DNA of 64,000 nt from Gigaspora margarita. Taxonomy: Eukaryota; Glomeromycota; Glomeromycetes; Diversisporales; Gigasporaceae. Location of the stretch: positions 73,191-137,190 of the forward strand of contig WTPW01000618.1 of the NCBI GenBank assembly GCA_009809945.1, written 5' to 3'. Position numbers and translations under genes: made by a program. The notes beneath the pieces are model-generated. The model worked only from the letters and a program-made list of their open reading frames with translations, had not been told where the DNA came from and searched no databases. Below are positions 37,200-48,435 of this stretch, piece by piece (positions within the stretch are counted from its first letter, which is position 1; every line of letters begins with the position of its first letter).

Positions 37200-38951
37200 T
37201 TTAATTTAATGCTTTAAAAATGTAATAAAAGATTCAAAATGCAAATGCTAAATTTAACTCAATTGTGACAAAAATAAAAAATATTTATACCAGGAACGTA
37301 GTACGAAGTACATAGATTCGAGTTTTGCGTTCGTCCACAAAATCTTGATTCTGTTGGATATAGACATCGAATGATTTTATGACATGATGATCTATATTTT
37401 TAACCCCTAATTGAGTTCTTGATCATATCTAAACGCAGTTACTATTAAAAATTTCAAGTTTGAATACAGGCTTGCTTGATTTACGAGGTGCCAATACTGG
37501 GTATCATCATCCCAGTGGATTTCTGCGGCAATACAAGTTACGGTTGCGGATGCGGCAAAAGTCATATATATGATCCCGTAATCAAAATTAGTACCATAAT
37601 GTTATAACGAATTAATTAATGCTGTAACTTGCCGTAACTAATTAATGATGTCATAGTGATAACTATGAATAACTTCGTAGCGTATTAACTTCATAGCAAA
37701 ATTTAGTTAAAATATAAATAAGCATCGTTTTATTTCGTTTTTTTTTTTTGTTTTTTTTTTGAATTGCTTTTGCTAAAATTTATTACGTTACCATAATAAA
37801 ATAAGTTACGCCATAAATACGAGTTACAACATGTTATATAAGTTCGACACAAGACATATTATACATCATGCCGTAACTATATCAATGAAGTCGCAGGTTT
37901 CGATTTGCCACATTTTAAATTGACCATGGCTAGTTATAACCAGAAATGTGCCTGATGCATTATGCATGTTGCATTATGCAGTGCATTATGTTGCATAATG
38001 TAAAGCAAAACTTGTAAACTTTAAAAATGCACAGAGATTATTATATAATTTTCATCCAATTAAAATTATGTAATTTGCTTTTATTTTAACAATATTTTTT
38101 TTTAAATCAGAACTTATAAATTATATATATTCCTTTTCAATTTGCCACAATAGTTTTAACAAACAAATTTCTTGAACCAACGTCTACTACTAATATATAT
38201 TGTAGTCTCCTGGTTCTGCTAATTTATATTTAATAGCTAGTCTAATTAGCAAAACCAAAAAAAAAACACCTGCATTCGCACATCTTTAGTTATAACACGG
38301 CACATCCCAATGATCCAAGTTTCGCCTGCACTTCTACTAACGATGCAAGAGGTAAGATTCTTTTTATTAATTAATATTTGAATCTCTGTTGCTAATTTGG
38401 TAATATCATGGTGCCCATGCATCTTGTTTTTTTTTGTAATTCTGTACCGATATTCAAAATATTTTATAAATTTCCAAAATAATGTGCAGAGGGGGGCATT
38501 ATACACACAAATACAGCATACTAATTTGGGTTATAGATTTTATATTATACTGCACATATAATATAATGTTAGTGAGTAGCAATTATTATTGTCTGCTTCG
38601 TGCCTAATTGCAGTATAAATGTAAACAAAAGTTTATAAAATCTATATTATTTTAAATCTTGAATTTATTCCTTCCATTTATGCGGAAAATAAATTATTTA
38701 TGATTTTTTGTTTATTATTATATCTAGTTCTATTTTTTTTTATTTATATAGCACATTTATTCAACATTACTTGATGAATTTGCATTAATCACAAGGGACA
38801 TCCGATAGGCTGATGAAAGATACTATCAATAGTTTAATGTAAAGCTAATATTTAATTATTTATGTGCTTGGTTATTTTTTAAGAAGTTAACTTATAACGG
38901 CTAATGTTTTAGTGCTGTGGTAGAAAAAAAGTTAGCTGTCAATTAAAAAAA
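37200..38951. other. AT-rich non-coding
   Basis: About 37960-38000 carries repeats of TGCATTATG. 37590-37700 repeats GTAACTAATTAATG-like text. A short open frame at 38246-38506 has no recognisable content. No gene is supported. Confidence 0.4.
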
Positions 38952-39195
38952 CATTGTGGTGAATTTATGAAATTAGAATATTTTGACTAACTATGAAGTG
39001 CGTCACTTACTATTTGTTTTTTTTTGGCTTTTCTTATTGTAAAATCATATAGATAATGTCTAATCTATCTTTTCATGAAATGATGGATTAGATATATCTA
39101 TATGATTTTACAATAAGAAATTCCAAAAAACAAACAGTAAGTGACACTCTTCATAGTTAGTCAAAATACTCTAATTTCATAAATTTACCATAATG
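38952..39195. mobile_element. Palindromic MITE-like element, 244 bp
   Basis: Arms of about 95 bp are nearly perfect inverted copies: CATTGTGGTGAATTTATGAA on the left, TTCATAAATTTACCATAATG on the right. The centre is at about 39075. No clear TSD. Confidence 0.6.
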
Positions 39196-39584
39196 AATTA
39201 CTACGCTTTCATATGAGCCTATAAATATTTAAAATGAAATATCAATAATTTTAAAGAATTTAAGATTTAGAACATCCAGAGTCATTATAAATAAACTCGC
39301 TAAAAGAGAATCATTAAATTAATTCAGGGGTTTCGTTAATCATTAAAGTTCCGTCAGACAAATAATGATGAACAATTTTATAATTCAAAAATAGACTCGT
39401 CAGTAGTGTTCTGAGTTGATTAAAAATTTCCCAATCGATTAGTTGTCAACTTAGTTGTCAATTAGTTGCAACTAATAGTTACATGTTTTCAATAAATTTG
39501 ATTGGCATAATAAAATGATCACGTGATTTCTGTATTATTTCAAACCATTCTGATAGGCTAAAAAATTCTACATCTTAAAGTTAT
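39196..39584. other. Non-coding flank; TAGTTG-rich repeat shared with 43976-44070
   Basis: AAAAATTTCCCAATCGATTA at about 39422 reappears in diverged form at about 44008, on the other side of the 4.4-kb element. Flanking TAGTTGYCAACTAGTTG repeats accompany it. An outer element may enclose the whole block, but its ends were not resolved. Confidence 0.4.
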
Positions 39585-39600
39585 CAGACGGTCTACGGGC

Positions 39601-39978
39601 CAGGGACATGGAAAAATATTGATTTATATAGATCAATATAAAATCATTTTTAGGCCAAATCATAGGGAAATCGATATTTTTACAATTTTTTATGCCGTGT
39701 AACTACACCACTTCGGGCAAAATTAAAGTATAATTTGGGCCGGGCAACATGATTTGGCCAACCTAAAATATCGGTAGGTTTCTGTAGACAATCAACAAAC
39801 AAAATTTTCCATTAACTTCACGAAAAACATGAACTTAGATACTGATCACTTTATTTAATGTTACACCAAATCTTAAATTCTTATTGGACAATCATGGGCA
39901 AATCGATATAAATCGATATTTTTGACTATATCGATAGATATTTTTGCCAAATCAAATCGATATTTTTCCATGTCCCTG
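39601..39978. mobile_element. hAT-type MITE, 378 bp, perfect 8-bp TSD
   Basis: CAGGGACATGGAAAAATAT at the left is inverted at the right (ATATTTTTCCATGTCCCTG). CTACGGGC flanks both sides (39593-39600 and 39979-39986). It is inserted 16 bp inside the TIR of the larger MULE-like element, so it is the younger of the two. The interior repeats AAATCGATATTTTT. Confidence 0.9.
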
Positions 39979-41477
39979 CTACGGGCACATACCAAATCAC
40001 GCGATTTTGCATTACTGATTATCACGTGACTTAGACGTACGTAAGTGTCTTTTCTTAAATTTTGGACACATTTTTTCGATGATCAACTAACTGAATCTAA
40101 TAAAAGCTTTTTTAAAACAATTCTACAAATTTGTAGAATTTATTTAAAAAATTTTCATTGAATTATATCAAGTTTTTTAAGAAAATTTGATTCAAAGTTT
40201 GAAAAATTTACACAATCTTCTAAAATAGCTATATTAAAAATTTCTAAACTTTGAATAAAAGTTTTTTAATAACTATCTGATAGAATTTAACAGACATTTT
40301 TTAAATAACAATGAGATGATGAGATTTTCATCAAATTTTATCAAGTATTTGTTAAGAAAATTTCATTCAAAGTTTGAAAAAAATTTTGCTGCCCTTTAAG
40401 AAGCAACAGAAATTTTTTAAACTTTGAATGAAATGTCTTGACAACTACTTGATTGAATTTGATGAAATCTTTGTTAAATAAATTCTAGTATTTAACAAAA
40501 TTTATTTAAAAAATTTTCAAATTCTATCAGGCAGTTTGGCAAGAAATTTTTATTTAAAGTTTGAGTAATTTCTGTCACAGCTATTTTCTTAAAAATGGTA
40601 AAAATTTTTACAAATTATTTTGACAAATACTCAATAAAATTTAGTGAATTTTTTTAAATGAACCCTATTATGTTGTAAATGTTATTTAAAGAAAATTTCT
40701 ATCAAATTCTGTCAGATAGTTGCTGAGAAATTTTTATTCTAAGTTTAGAAATTTTTGGTGCAAATATCATGATAGCAATTTTCAAACTTTGAATCAAATT
40801 CTTGAGAATTACTTGATAGAATTTGATAAAATTTTTTTATGTACATCTAAGTAATGTGATAATCTGGCATGTACAATCACATGATTTGTATGTTACCATA
40901 ATCTATGTAGCTTAGAAAGTCTTTGAACACCTATATTCACATGATTTTGCACCTGCCAATCAACATACCAATATAAAAAAAATCAAAAATTCCAAACTTT
41001 AAATCAAAATATCTTTGTAATATCTGAACAAATTTGACAAAATATTTTATTTAAGTACTATTATTACATAGAATTCAAATAAATAATTTAACAAACATGG
41101 TTTTATAATTATAGTAATATTTTCTCTCAAAGTTAGAGAAAAATCAAATCACAAAAAATTATACAATTTTTTAAAAAATTTAAGTGATGATATCTCTACA
41201 ACCAATATAATCAAACTTGATAAAATTTTTTATTTGAATTCTATACTCCTATAGAATTTAAATAAAAAATTTTTATCAAGCTTGGTTGGGTTGAGGTAGA
41301 AATATCTTTATTTAAAGTTAGAAAAAAATAAATCATCTATCTAAATAGAAGCTATACCAATTTTTTTTACAAAGATACCTCTACAACTATCTAACCAAAT
41401 TCAATGGATTTTTTTTATTTGAATTCTATGGATTAATAGAATGCAAATAAAAAAATTTAGTCAAATTTAGTTAAATA

Positions 41478-42232
41478 CATATCGGCCGATTTACAAACTT
41501 GCTAATAACTTTTGATCTACTGGTCCATTTCGGATAATTTAACTACCAAAATGTTCGTCTCAACAAGACGATTCTAACAAGCCCAAAACCGCTAAAATCC
41601 AATCACAGGATCCTGTGATCGATCAAATTTTGTGAGATTTTAATAGTGTTTTTAGAATTACTATGNAAATATCTTTAACANTGAATAACTCTTGAACCAC
41701 TGGCCCATTCTGGACGATTTAACCACTAAAATGTTCGTCTCAATGAGACGATTTTAACGAGCCCAAAATCATCAAAATCTAATCACAGGATCACAAGATC
41801 GTTAAAAATCAGTGTAATGGCTTATCTACAAATCTAATGGGTTTTTACAGTACTACAATATAAAAAACCTATTAGATTTGTAGATAAGCCGTTACACTGA
41901 TTTTTAACGATCTTGTGCTCCTGTGATTAGATTTAGATAATTTTGGGCTCGTTAGAATTGTCTCATAGAGAACGAACATTTTGGTGGTTAAATCGTCCAG
42001 AATGGGCCAGTGGTTCAAGAGTTATTCACTGTTAAAGATATTTACATAGTAATTCTAAAAACACTATTAAAATCTCACAAAATTTGATCGATCACAGGAT
42101 CCTGTGATTGAATTTTAGCGATTTTGGGCTTGTTAGAATCGTCTCATTGAGACGAACATTTTGGTAGTTAAATCATCCGAAATGGACCAATATATCAAAA
42201 GTTATTAGCAAGTTTGTAAATTAGCCAATATG
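41478..42232. repeat. 755-bp near-perfect palindrome
   Basis: The left arm from CATATCGG is inverted at the right to CCAATATG, centred near 41855. Each arm carries two copies of a module reading GTCTCAATGAGACGATT, then a GCCCAAAATC and AATCACAGGATC block. Two unresolved bases (41666, 41681) suggest assembly uncertainty. Expected to form a long hairpin as single strand. Confidence 0.85.
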
Positions 42233-42283
42233 AGTTATAGAGGTTTCTTCGCTCAAATTTTTTCAAAAATTGTGGATTCTAGC

Positions 42284-42752
42284 AGGACCCTAAAATATAC
42301 ATAGATAGGTCAGGTATTAGTTTGCTTATTTTGGGGGTTGTATGCAGATCTTTTCTATTTTTAGTAATTTATTGCTTATTTTTGAGGGTTTTTCTGCAGA
42401 TATTTCCATTTTTAGGGGTCGTCTAAAGCCAGGTGCGTTCACGTGATCAGAAGCCAATCAAATCGTAACATTTGATCTTTACGGATCAGCCCGACGAGAC
42501 AAAAACAAAGAAAAAAAGTGAAAAACTCCGAAAATAAAAGAAACGAGTGTCTGAACATGTCTAGAAGCATTAATAAAAAATGTCAGGAAGACAATTTTAC
42601 TTATAACCCAGGCCTAACCCTAACCCCTAACTGACCCTTACCCTAATTTTAATTAAATAATCAAAAACATATAAACGCACCTGGCTTTAGCCATCCCCAT
42701 TTTTAGTAATTTTATAATTAACCTAACCTATCCATGTATATTCTGAGGTCCT
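42284..42752. mobile_element. hAT-type MITE with a nested insertion, perfect 8-bp TSD
   Basis: Left AGGACCCTAAAATATAC and right GTATATTCTGAGGTCCT are inverted. ATTCTAGC flanks both sides (42276-42283 and 42753-42760). Without the nested 282-bp element and its duplicated target it is about 180 bp, matching the copy at 22326-22501. Confidence 0.8.
42416..42697. mobile_element. MULE-like MITE, 282 bp, perfect 9-bp TSD
   Basis: Left GGGTCGTCTAAAGCCAGGTG and right CACCTGGCTTTAGCCATCCC are inverted. CATTTTTAG occurs on both sides (42407-42415 and 42698-42706). It interrupts the MITE 42284-42752. It contains CCTAACCCTAACCCCTAAC, a telomere-like patch. Confidence 0.75.
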
Positions 42753-43975
42753 ATTCTAGCTTCTATATATTTTATTTTTCTCTTAAGTTGAGAAAAGATA
42801 TCCCTATAACCACCTAACTGAGTTCAATAATTTTTATTATTTAATTCTATAAATCCATAAAATTTAAATAAAAAAATTTATTGGTATGATTAGGTAGTTG
42901 TAGAAATATTATCACTCAACTTTTTAAAAAAAATTATATTTTGATAGATGTTTTGATTTTTTTTTCTAACTTTGAGAAAAGATATCTTCATAACTACCAA
43001 ATTTGTTTGTTAAATTTTTTTTATTTGAATTCTATATATTCATAGAATTCAAATAAAAAATAAAATTTGTCAAATTGGTTCAGATATTACCAAGATATTT
43101 TGACTTAAACTTTTGAAATTTGATTTTTTCTTTATATCAGTATGTTGATCAGTAGGTGCAAAATCACATGAATAGTAGGTGTTCAAAGACTTTCTTTATA
43201 GCTCACCTCAGGTGTCCAGGATTATGTAATGCAAAATTATGCACATAATTAACCATTTTTTCGCATTGCATATGCTTCAAATAATTAAGCAAAAAAAGCA
43301 TCCAGTGCACATGGCTCAAATATGATTGGTAGATATTATTTTTGAGATACAATATCTAATATGGGATGGAAATTCCAAGCAGTTCCAACATAGAAATTGG
43401 ATGAACTAAAATATGAGCAAGTCAAGGCAATTTCTTGACAATATCAAAATAATTCTGAGGATAGTGTTTGTTGCATAATACTATAAGGTCGCATAAATTT
43501 ATTTAAACATTTCGCATAATCTTAACTTTATTTTGCATTTATCACATAATTGACCTTGGCCAAATCACATAATTTCCCTCATCGCATTGCATAATCTGGA
43601 CACCCTAACCGCAAAAAATTTTATGGTCATGTGATTTGTCGTGGTGCAAACCAATTGGATCAGGTGTAATGTAAAAATCGCGCTTTTTATAATTTTTCAT
43701 CAAAAATCACTAATAACTCTAAAGTTTGTCCATGAAATCGTCTTCTGCGCATTAACAAAAAAATTACTTGCAAAATTTTGGTACAAGCAACGCTCTAATC
43801 AAGCAAATAACCCAAACCCTAACTACTCAATATTACGCTTTATTATTGGTTTGATTGTTTTGATTTTCACATTACACCTAATCTCAAAATATGATTGGTT
43901 TGTGCTACAAAAAATCACATGACCGGAAAATTTTTTGTGGGTGAGCCTGTGCCCGTAGACTGTCCGTAAATTTAT

Positions 43976-44127
43976 TATGTAGATTATTAACCAACGATTA
44001 GTTGGTTAAAAAATTTCCAATTGATTATTCAACTAGTTGCCAACTAGTTGGTTTTTCAACTAGCAATTTGGGTCAGGCAACAATAGATTTCCTGCACTTT
44101 ATTGAGATCAATAATTTAGGAAATATC
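43976..44127. other. TAGTTG-repeat flank
   Basis: Counterpart of the left-side TAGTTG-rich sequence at 39410-39475. No gene. Confidence 0.4.
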
Positions 44128-44464
44128 TAAGGCCACGCAAAGTTGATTTTTCATTTTGCATTACATGGAATCTGAAAACATGGGTCGGTCTGTCAGATTT
44201 TTTTTTTTTTAATTTACTGTAAATTAATAGAATAATGTTCACATCTAAGGTTATGCAAAGGTTATTTTTCATTTTGCACAACAAGGAATCAAAAAATTGG
44301 ATCAGGCATCATATTTTTTCCGTCAGTCCTATCGGAAATTACGAGAAATTAAGGTCTCTGTCGGGTGAGACCGGATGAAAATAGCGTAAAAAAATAAATG
44401 TCAAAAATCGAACAATTGGCACAATTGGGATCTCAAAACGAAAAATCAACTTTACGTGGCCTAA
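44128..44464. mobile_element. Foldback element with GGCCACG termini, 337 bp
   Basis: TAAGGCCACGCAAAGTTGAT on the left and ATCAACTTTACGTGGCCTAA on the right are inverted. A third, direct copy (CTAAGGTTATGCAAAGGTTA) lies at about 44246. No clean target duplication was found. Confidence 0.5.
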
Positions 44465-45016
44465 GCCTATCACTATGCATTATAACAAAAAGACCCGAGT
44501 CCAATACAAAATATCTAAAATTTCTACTAAAAAATTTACAAAATGCTCGTGGAGTATCTTATCTTGTCTGATGTAGTGTTGGCGGTAGAATTACTGAATT
44601 ACGGCATTACGGCATTCTACCATATGGTAGAATTAATTACAGCACAGAACCAAATTGCCGTAATATTATGTGCCGTAATGCCGCAATGTCGTAATTCCGT
44701 AATGCCTTAATTCTGTAATGCCCTAATACATAATAATGTGATACCGTAATACTATAGCATTATAATAATTATAATAATATAACTATGTAACACAATCATG
44801 CTAATCCAGGAATAGATGAATATTAGGCACTAAAACCATGGAATAAACTAGGAATTAGAACATCCAAAAACAAATATTTTTATTTTAGGATAATCCAAAA
44901 ACTAACTTTACTCCCAGCTATAAGAAATAACCTTGACCAAACAGTAAAAAAAATTAAGATCTTTCACTACGTGCTTTATCAGTGATTTTCTATTCACAAA
45001 ACCAGTAAATTTACTA

Positions 45017-45131
45017 CCGTATTTGCGCGTAATAGCGGGCCGGGCATTATTTTGAGTAATGGCTCGAATTAAGCTTAATTTCAGCCGAAATTTGAAATTA
45101 CACCCTTGCGCGTTATTACGCGCAAATATGG
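45017..45131. mobile_element. Tc1/mariner-type MITE, 115 bp, TA target
   Basis: Left CCGTATTTGCGCGTAATA and right TATTACGCGCAAATATGG are inverted (17 of 18), with TA directly outside each end. Nearly the whole element folds on itself. A second, damaged copy is at 36915-37199. Confidence 0.65.
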
Positions 45132-45340
45132 TATCCATTATCCTAAATCTCAAGATTACTTTAAACAATAAACACTAGAGAAATGTTATCCTATGTTATT
45201 TATGTTATTGCAGCATTACGGTTTTAAACACATTAACTGGAATAGCATTATAATATTTAGATACAACAGTATTATGGTATTTCGCATTATGGCATTATGG
45301 CATCACGGCATTGTGGCATTATGGCATTATGGCATTGCGG

Positions 45341-45933
45341 TGAGAGACCTAAGATCGGTGGGTCTATCGATGAATCAGGGTTAGAGCTTCGTGTAACCAG
45401 ATTTTTGGTTACGTTTGGGTCGAAAAAGGCGTGTTAGATTTGGCTAAGTGGTTGGGCAGAGTTTCGGTATAATTTAGGCAGAATAGGCGTAGTAATAGCA
45501 ACTCAACAAATGTATACGAGTCTATTAGTTATTTATGTATCGAATATATGTATGTGTATTATTTTATTAAAGACAATAAAGGAACGTTTATAATAGTATA
45601 TATGTTTTATTTATCCAAAGGTAGGAATTCAATATCGTTCACCCAAGGGCCAAACGGCCTTTATTTATAGTTATTGTTTCAAGTATACCCCTCAAAAGAA
45701 TCATTCCTATTATTAAAATCCTTAATAATATTATTATTATTATTATCTATAATATTATTATTATCTATAATATTATTATAATCATTTATATTCGCACAAT
45801 TATCAATATCGGCCAGATCGGTGATATCGAACCGATCAGAGAAATTGTGGAAATCAGGCCGGCAAGCCTAAATTTAGCAATATCTGGAGCACGAGTGCAG
45901 GTGCCTGCATCAGGTCACGTTTCTGGTCTCACA
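45341..45933 (-). repeat. 3' LTR (593 bp)
   Basis: On the plus strand it starts TGAGAGACC and ends GGTCTCACA, so TG...CA ends sit in a short inverted repeat. It differs from the other LTR by few substitutions and by an extra ATTATTATC-type microsatellite stretch near 45740. Confidence 0.9.
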
Positions 45934-45942
45934 TTCCTCCCC
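45934..45942 (-). promoter_or_regulatory. Polypurine tract of the LTR element
   Basis: GGGGAGGAA on the minus strand abuts the 3' LTR, the usual primer site for plus-strand DNA synthesis in retrotransposons. Confidence 0.7.
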
Positions 45943-46137
45943 GGCTTATTTTATACCTCCCAGATATAAAAATTCATATGGAGCATAGGATCGAGGGCGG
46001 GGGTTAGAGCTTCGTTGCTTAGTCAGAGGTTAATCAAGGGTTTATCGATCTGGTTTGGACAGTCGGATGATGATCAGCGCGGTCACAACTGTACAAACTT
46101 TATTAGGCAACTGATCAGGCGCATAATAGGGGCCTTG

Positions 46138-47700
46138 CTAATTTTGGTTCACTCCTGTGACCGTCGCTTGCAGCATTGTGTAATAGTAGATGGGGTATGA
46201 TCTGATTATCNTATCGAACTCTTCTTTTNGCANNGGCTTTCCTCCTGNATNGNAGGTTNGAGTTCGTAACNGGCATATTAGTAAGTATCNGAGGATTTCT
46301 ATCTTCTTGTAGATAATTCTCTTGAATTCAATTATTTTTTTCATCCAATGTTCATGGGCTTTTCTAAGGCCTTCTAGAGCAGACGCTTTGTGTTTGTCGT
46401 TTTCATCACAAATTTCAGATCCCTTTTTGTCGCACTCTTCGGGGTTGTTTATTCCATCGTTATTATCCATATCTGCAGATTCTTGATAATGGATGGGTGC
46501 CTTACGTTCATCTTTTTCAACTCGGACTTCTTCGGCAGATTCGTTCGTATTAGCCAATTCTTGATCGATAAGTTCGTCAGGTCCTATCTTTTTCTCTTTG
46601 TTTCATTCATAATTGGATCTGTTTTCAGTTACGGTACGTTCTATTCTGGTCAATTCCCTGGGTTTACTTTCTTCATTCCACTTATCACTATTTCAGAATT
46701 TTTCCACTTTCCTCAACCATGATTCGCACGCATCACATAGAGTTTCTCCTAGGTGTATTCTAGATTTTTCACCAGTCGCTCTTTTGTTACCCTCATCGTC
46801 GATTCCAACTGATGTTTCTTGATCTTCTATAGTTTCATTATCCCTGTTATCTCCAGGCCTTGCGGGTGCGTCCTCCAATTCTTTTTCCTTCCTTTGATAC
46901 CATTCGGTTAAGTCAAGTTCTGCAGGGTTCTTGCAAGGCGCATTGGTAAGCACCTTTTCTTCCCTATCTAACTTCATTGCAGCTGCCTTTTCCATCTCGA
47001 CTAACTTTCGATAACCTTCTTCACCAGGTGCATTACTTTTACTCTCTGTATCGACAATTGCTTCACCATCTTCGTTATCGTCAGTTGAACTTTGATAATG
47101 GATAAGTGCCTTGTATTCGTCCGTATCAATTTCACTTTCGTTTTGGCAATACAACCCATTAGTATTTGTAACTCCATTTCTATAGCGACGACCAAGGCCA
47201 AAGGTCTCTTTATCGAGCTCCATATCTGCAAGATTTTGAGAGTAAGTGGATGCCTTAGTTTCGTCCTTTTTAGCTCCCACTTCGTTTTGACCCCATCTTC
47301 CATTATGACGCTCAGGGTACTTCTTGATCAGGTTTAGAATGGAACCTGCCGATTCTGGGACATCACTCGTATCGACGGTTTCTTCTTTTTCTATCCCTAT
47401 TTCAAGGTCTTTCGCCTTGTCATCTTCAGGATTAATTCCCGCGGATTCTTGATAAGGTTCGTATGCTTCGTGTTTGGCCTCTCTGATTCCTGGTGTATTT
47501 GTTTCATTAGCGTGGTCCATCTCTTCTTCATTTTCAATTTCTAGTGTGTCCAGGGTTTTCTTCTCTGATTCAGATCTTTCAGGTCTTCTGAGTTCAGATG
47601 TCCAAGTATCCAAAACTTCAAGGTAACTATCGAGTAGATTTGCCATAGCTATCTCAGGACCTAATTTAACGGTTTTCTCTTCTTTCTGTTCTCCGTTTTC
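46138..47700 (-). pseudogene. Degenerate Sel1-like-repeat reading frame of the LTR element
   Basis: One minus-strand frame runs from directly after the gag stop (47701) to 46138, interrupted by only two TGA codons (46693-46695 and about 46601). The longest open part is 317 codons (47646-46693). Repeats at about 36-residue spacing resemble Sel1/SLR units: KKDETKAS...LADM, DTDEYKALIHYQSS, VEKDERKAPIHYQESADM, with RRYRNGV between. Sel1 repeats form alpha-solenoid scaffolds and are common in glomeromycotan signalling proteins. Here expected aromatic positions are often replaced (KAS, KAP for KAF), so the solenoid is probably not functional. Scattered unresolved bases at 46211-46290 disturb the end. 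Confidence 0.55.
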
Positions 47701-48348
47701 TCAGGTTGTGTCTTTGACACCATCTTTACTTGGCACATTCGGGTCGTAGTATGATTCAAGAACTTCCGTTATCATTACCTTCTTATTCCAGGGCCCAATT
47801 GCATAGGGTTCGGGGTTCTGTGATAGCTTTTTACTCGTAGGGGTAATTTCGGAAGGTTTAATGCGCGGTAAGCCGACAACTCTGGACTTTTCGAGGTTTT
47901 TCTTGCACCGAATAGAACCACGTTGGTCGCAATTAATTTGAGATATGGGCACTTTTGTATAAGGTGGTAGGTATGTAATGTCTTCTTCTTCTTCTTTAAC
48001 TACTTCTTCTAACACATTTAGTAAAAATTTCAGGGCTTCGGGCGTTTGTTCTTCGCAGATTTCGGAGTTACCGAATACTTCATTAATTATTTCTTGGACT
48101 TCTGCAGCTTGTTTCTCAGTAAGTATTTCGAATAAGGCGGCACACTTTTTCTCCAACCTTCTTACATCCCGGCACGTATGAATAGCATATCCTTCTGTTC
48201 TACCATAGGTGCACCATATTTCTTTTCTGGGGTTTCTTCGGGCTGGTTCCCTTTGTGGCCGGTTATTTCTTACTTTCTCTTGGCTCTCAATTTTAAATCT
48301 TGTGCCCTTGCTGAGTGTTCTTTCACTAAGATAAGTATTTCTTTTCAT
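47701..48348 (-). CDS. Gag-like protein with degenerate zinc knuckle, 215 aa
   Basis: A 215-residue frame opens the coding strand of the LTR element, 88 nt after the 5' LTR. A basic N-terminus precedes WCTYGRTEGYAIHTC (residues about 45-60). This has the C-x2-C-x4-H-x4-C spacing of a gag zinc knuckle, but the second Cys is Gly and the His is Tyr, so zinc binding is doubtful. An acidic helical stretch (EEVVKEEEEDITYLPPY) and a Pro-containing tail follow. The N-terminal capsid part is missing. It ends in TGA and the same frame continues as the Sel1-like region, so it may be the front of one former polyprotein. Confidence 0.6.
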   Translation of the reverse strand: MKRNTYLSERTLSKGTRFKIESQEKVRNNRPQREPARRNPRKEIWCTYGRTEGYAIHTCRDVRRLEKKCAALFEILTEKQAAEVQEIINEVFGNSEICEEQTPEALKFLLNVLEEVVKEEEEDITYLPPYTKVPISQINCDQRGSIRCKKNLEKSRVVGLPRIKPSEITPTSKKLSQNPEPYAIGPWNKKVMITEVLESYYDPNVPSKDGVKDTT

Positions 48349-48420
48349 TATTCATTTGCTTGTTAATTCTTGTATCGGGGGAAGGGGGGTAGTTAACGTT
48401 TCGTTTATTTTCGTATCTCA

Positions 48421-48432
48421 CAGTCACCACCA
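48421..48432 (-). promoter_or_regulatory. Probable primer binding site of the LTR element
   Basis: On the minus strand TGGTGGTGACTG begins four bases after the 5' LTR. The TGG is complementary to a tRNA 3' CCA end. The tRNA species was not identified. Confidence 0.5.
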
Positions 48433-48435
48433 AAA

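Larger units (their letters stand above)
39585..43966. mobile_element. MULE-like foldback element, 4.4 kb, 9-bp TSD
   Basis: Left end CAGACGGTCTACGGGCACA and right end TGTGCCCGTAGACTGTCCG are inverted. TAAAGTTAT (39576-39584) and TAAATTTAT (43967-43975) match at 8 of 9. The long TIRs continue inward as further inverted sequence (TTTCTAAACTTTGAATAAA-type blocks and the pair GTGTTCAAAGACTTTC / GAAAGTCTTTGAACAC). A 9-bp duplication points to the Mutator superfamily. The core is a 755-bp palindrome (41478-42232). Nested insertions: 39601-39978 and 42284-42752, the latter containing 42416-42697. Non-coding. Confidence 0.65.

Noticed and set aside
43206..43607. Separate MITE with AGGTGTCCAG / CTGGACACCC ends
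   Set aside because: The inverted ends look real, but no target duplication was found and it lies inside the larger foldback element, so it was not listed as an independent insertion.
46015..46822. Plus-strand open frames in the LTR element (also 47092-47337 and 47978-48366)
   Set aside because: They are antisense shadows of the minus-strand gag/Sel1-like frame.
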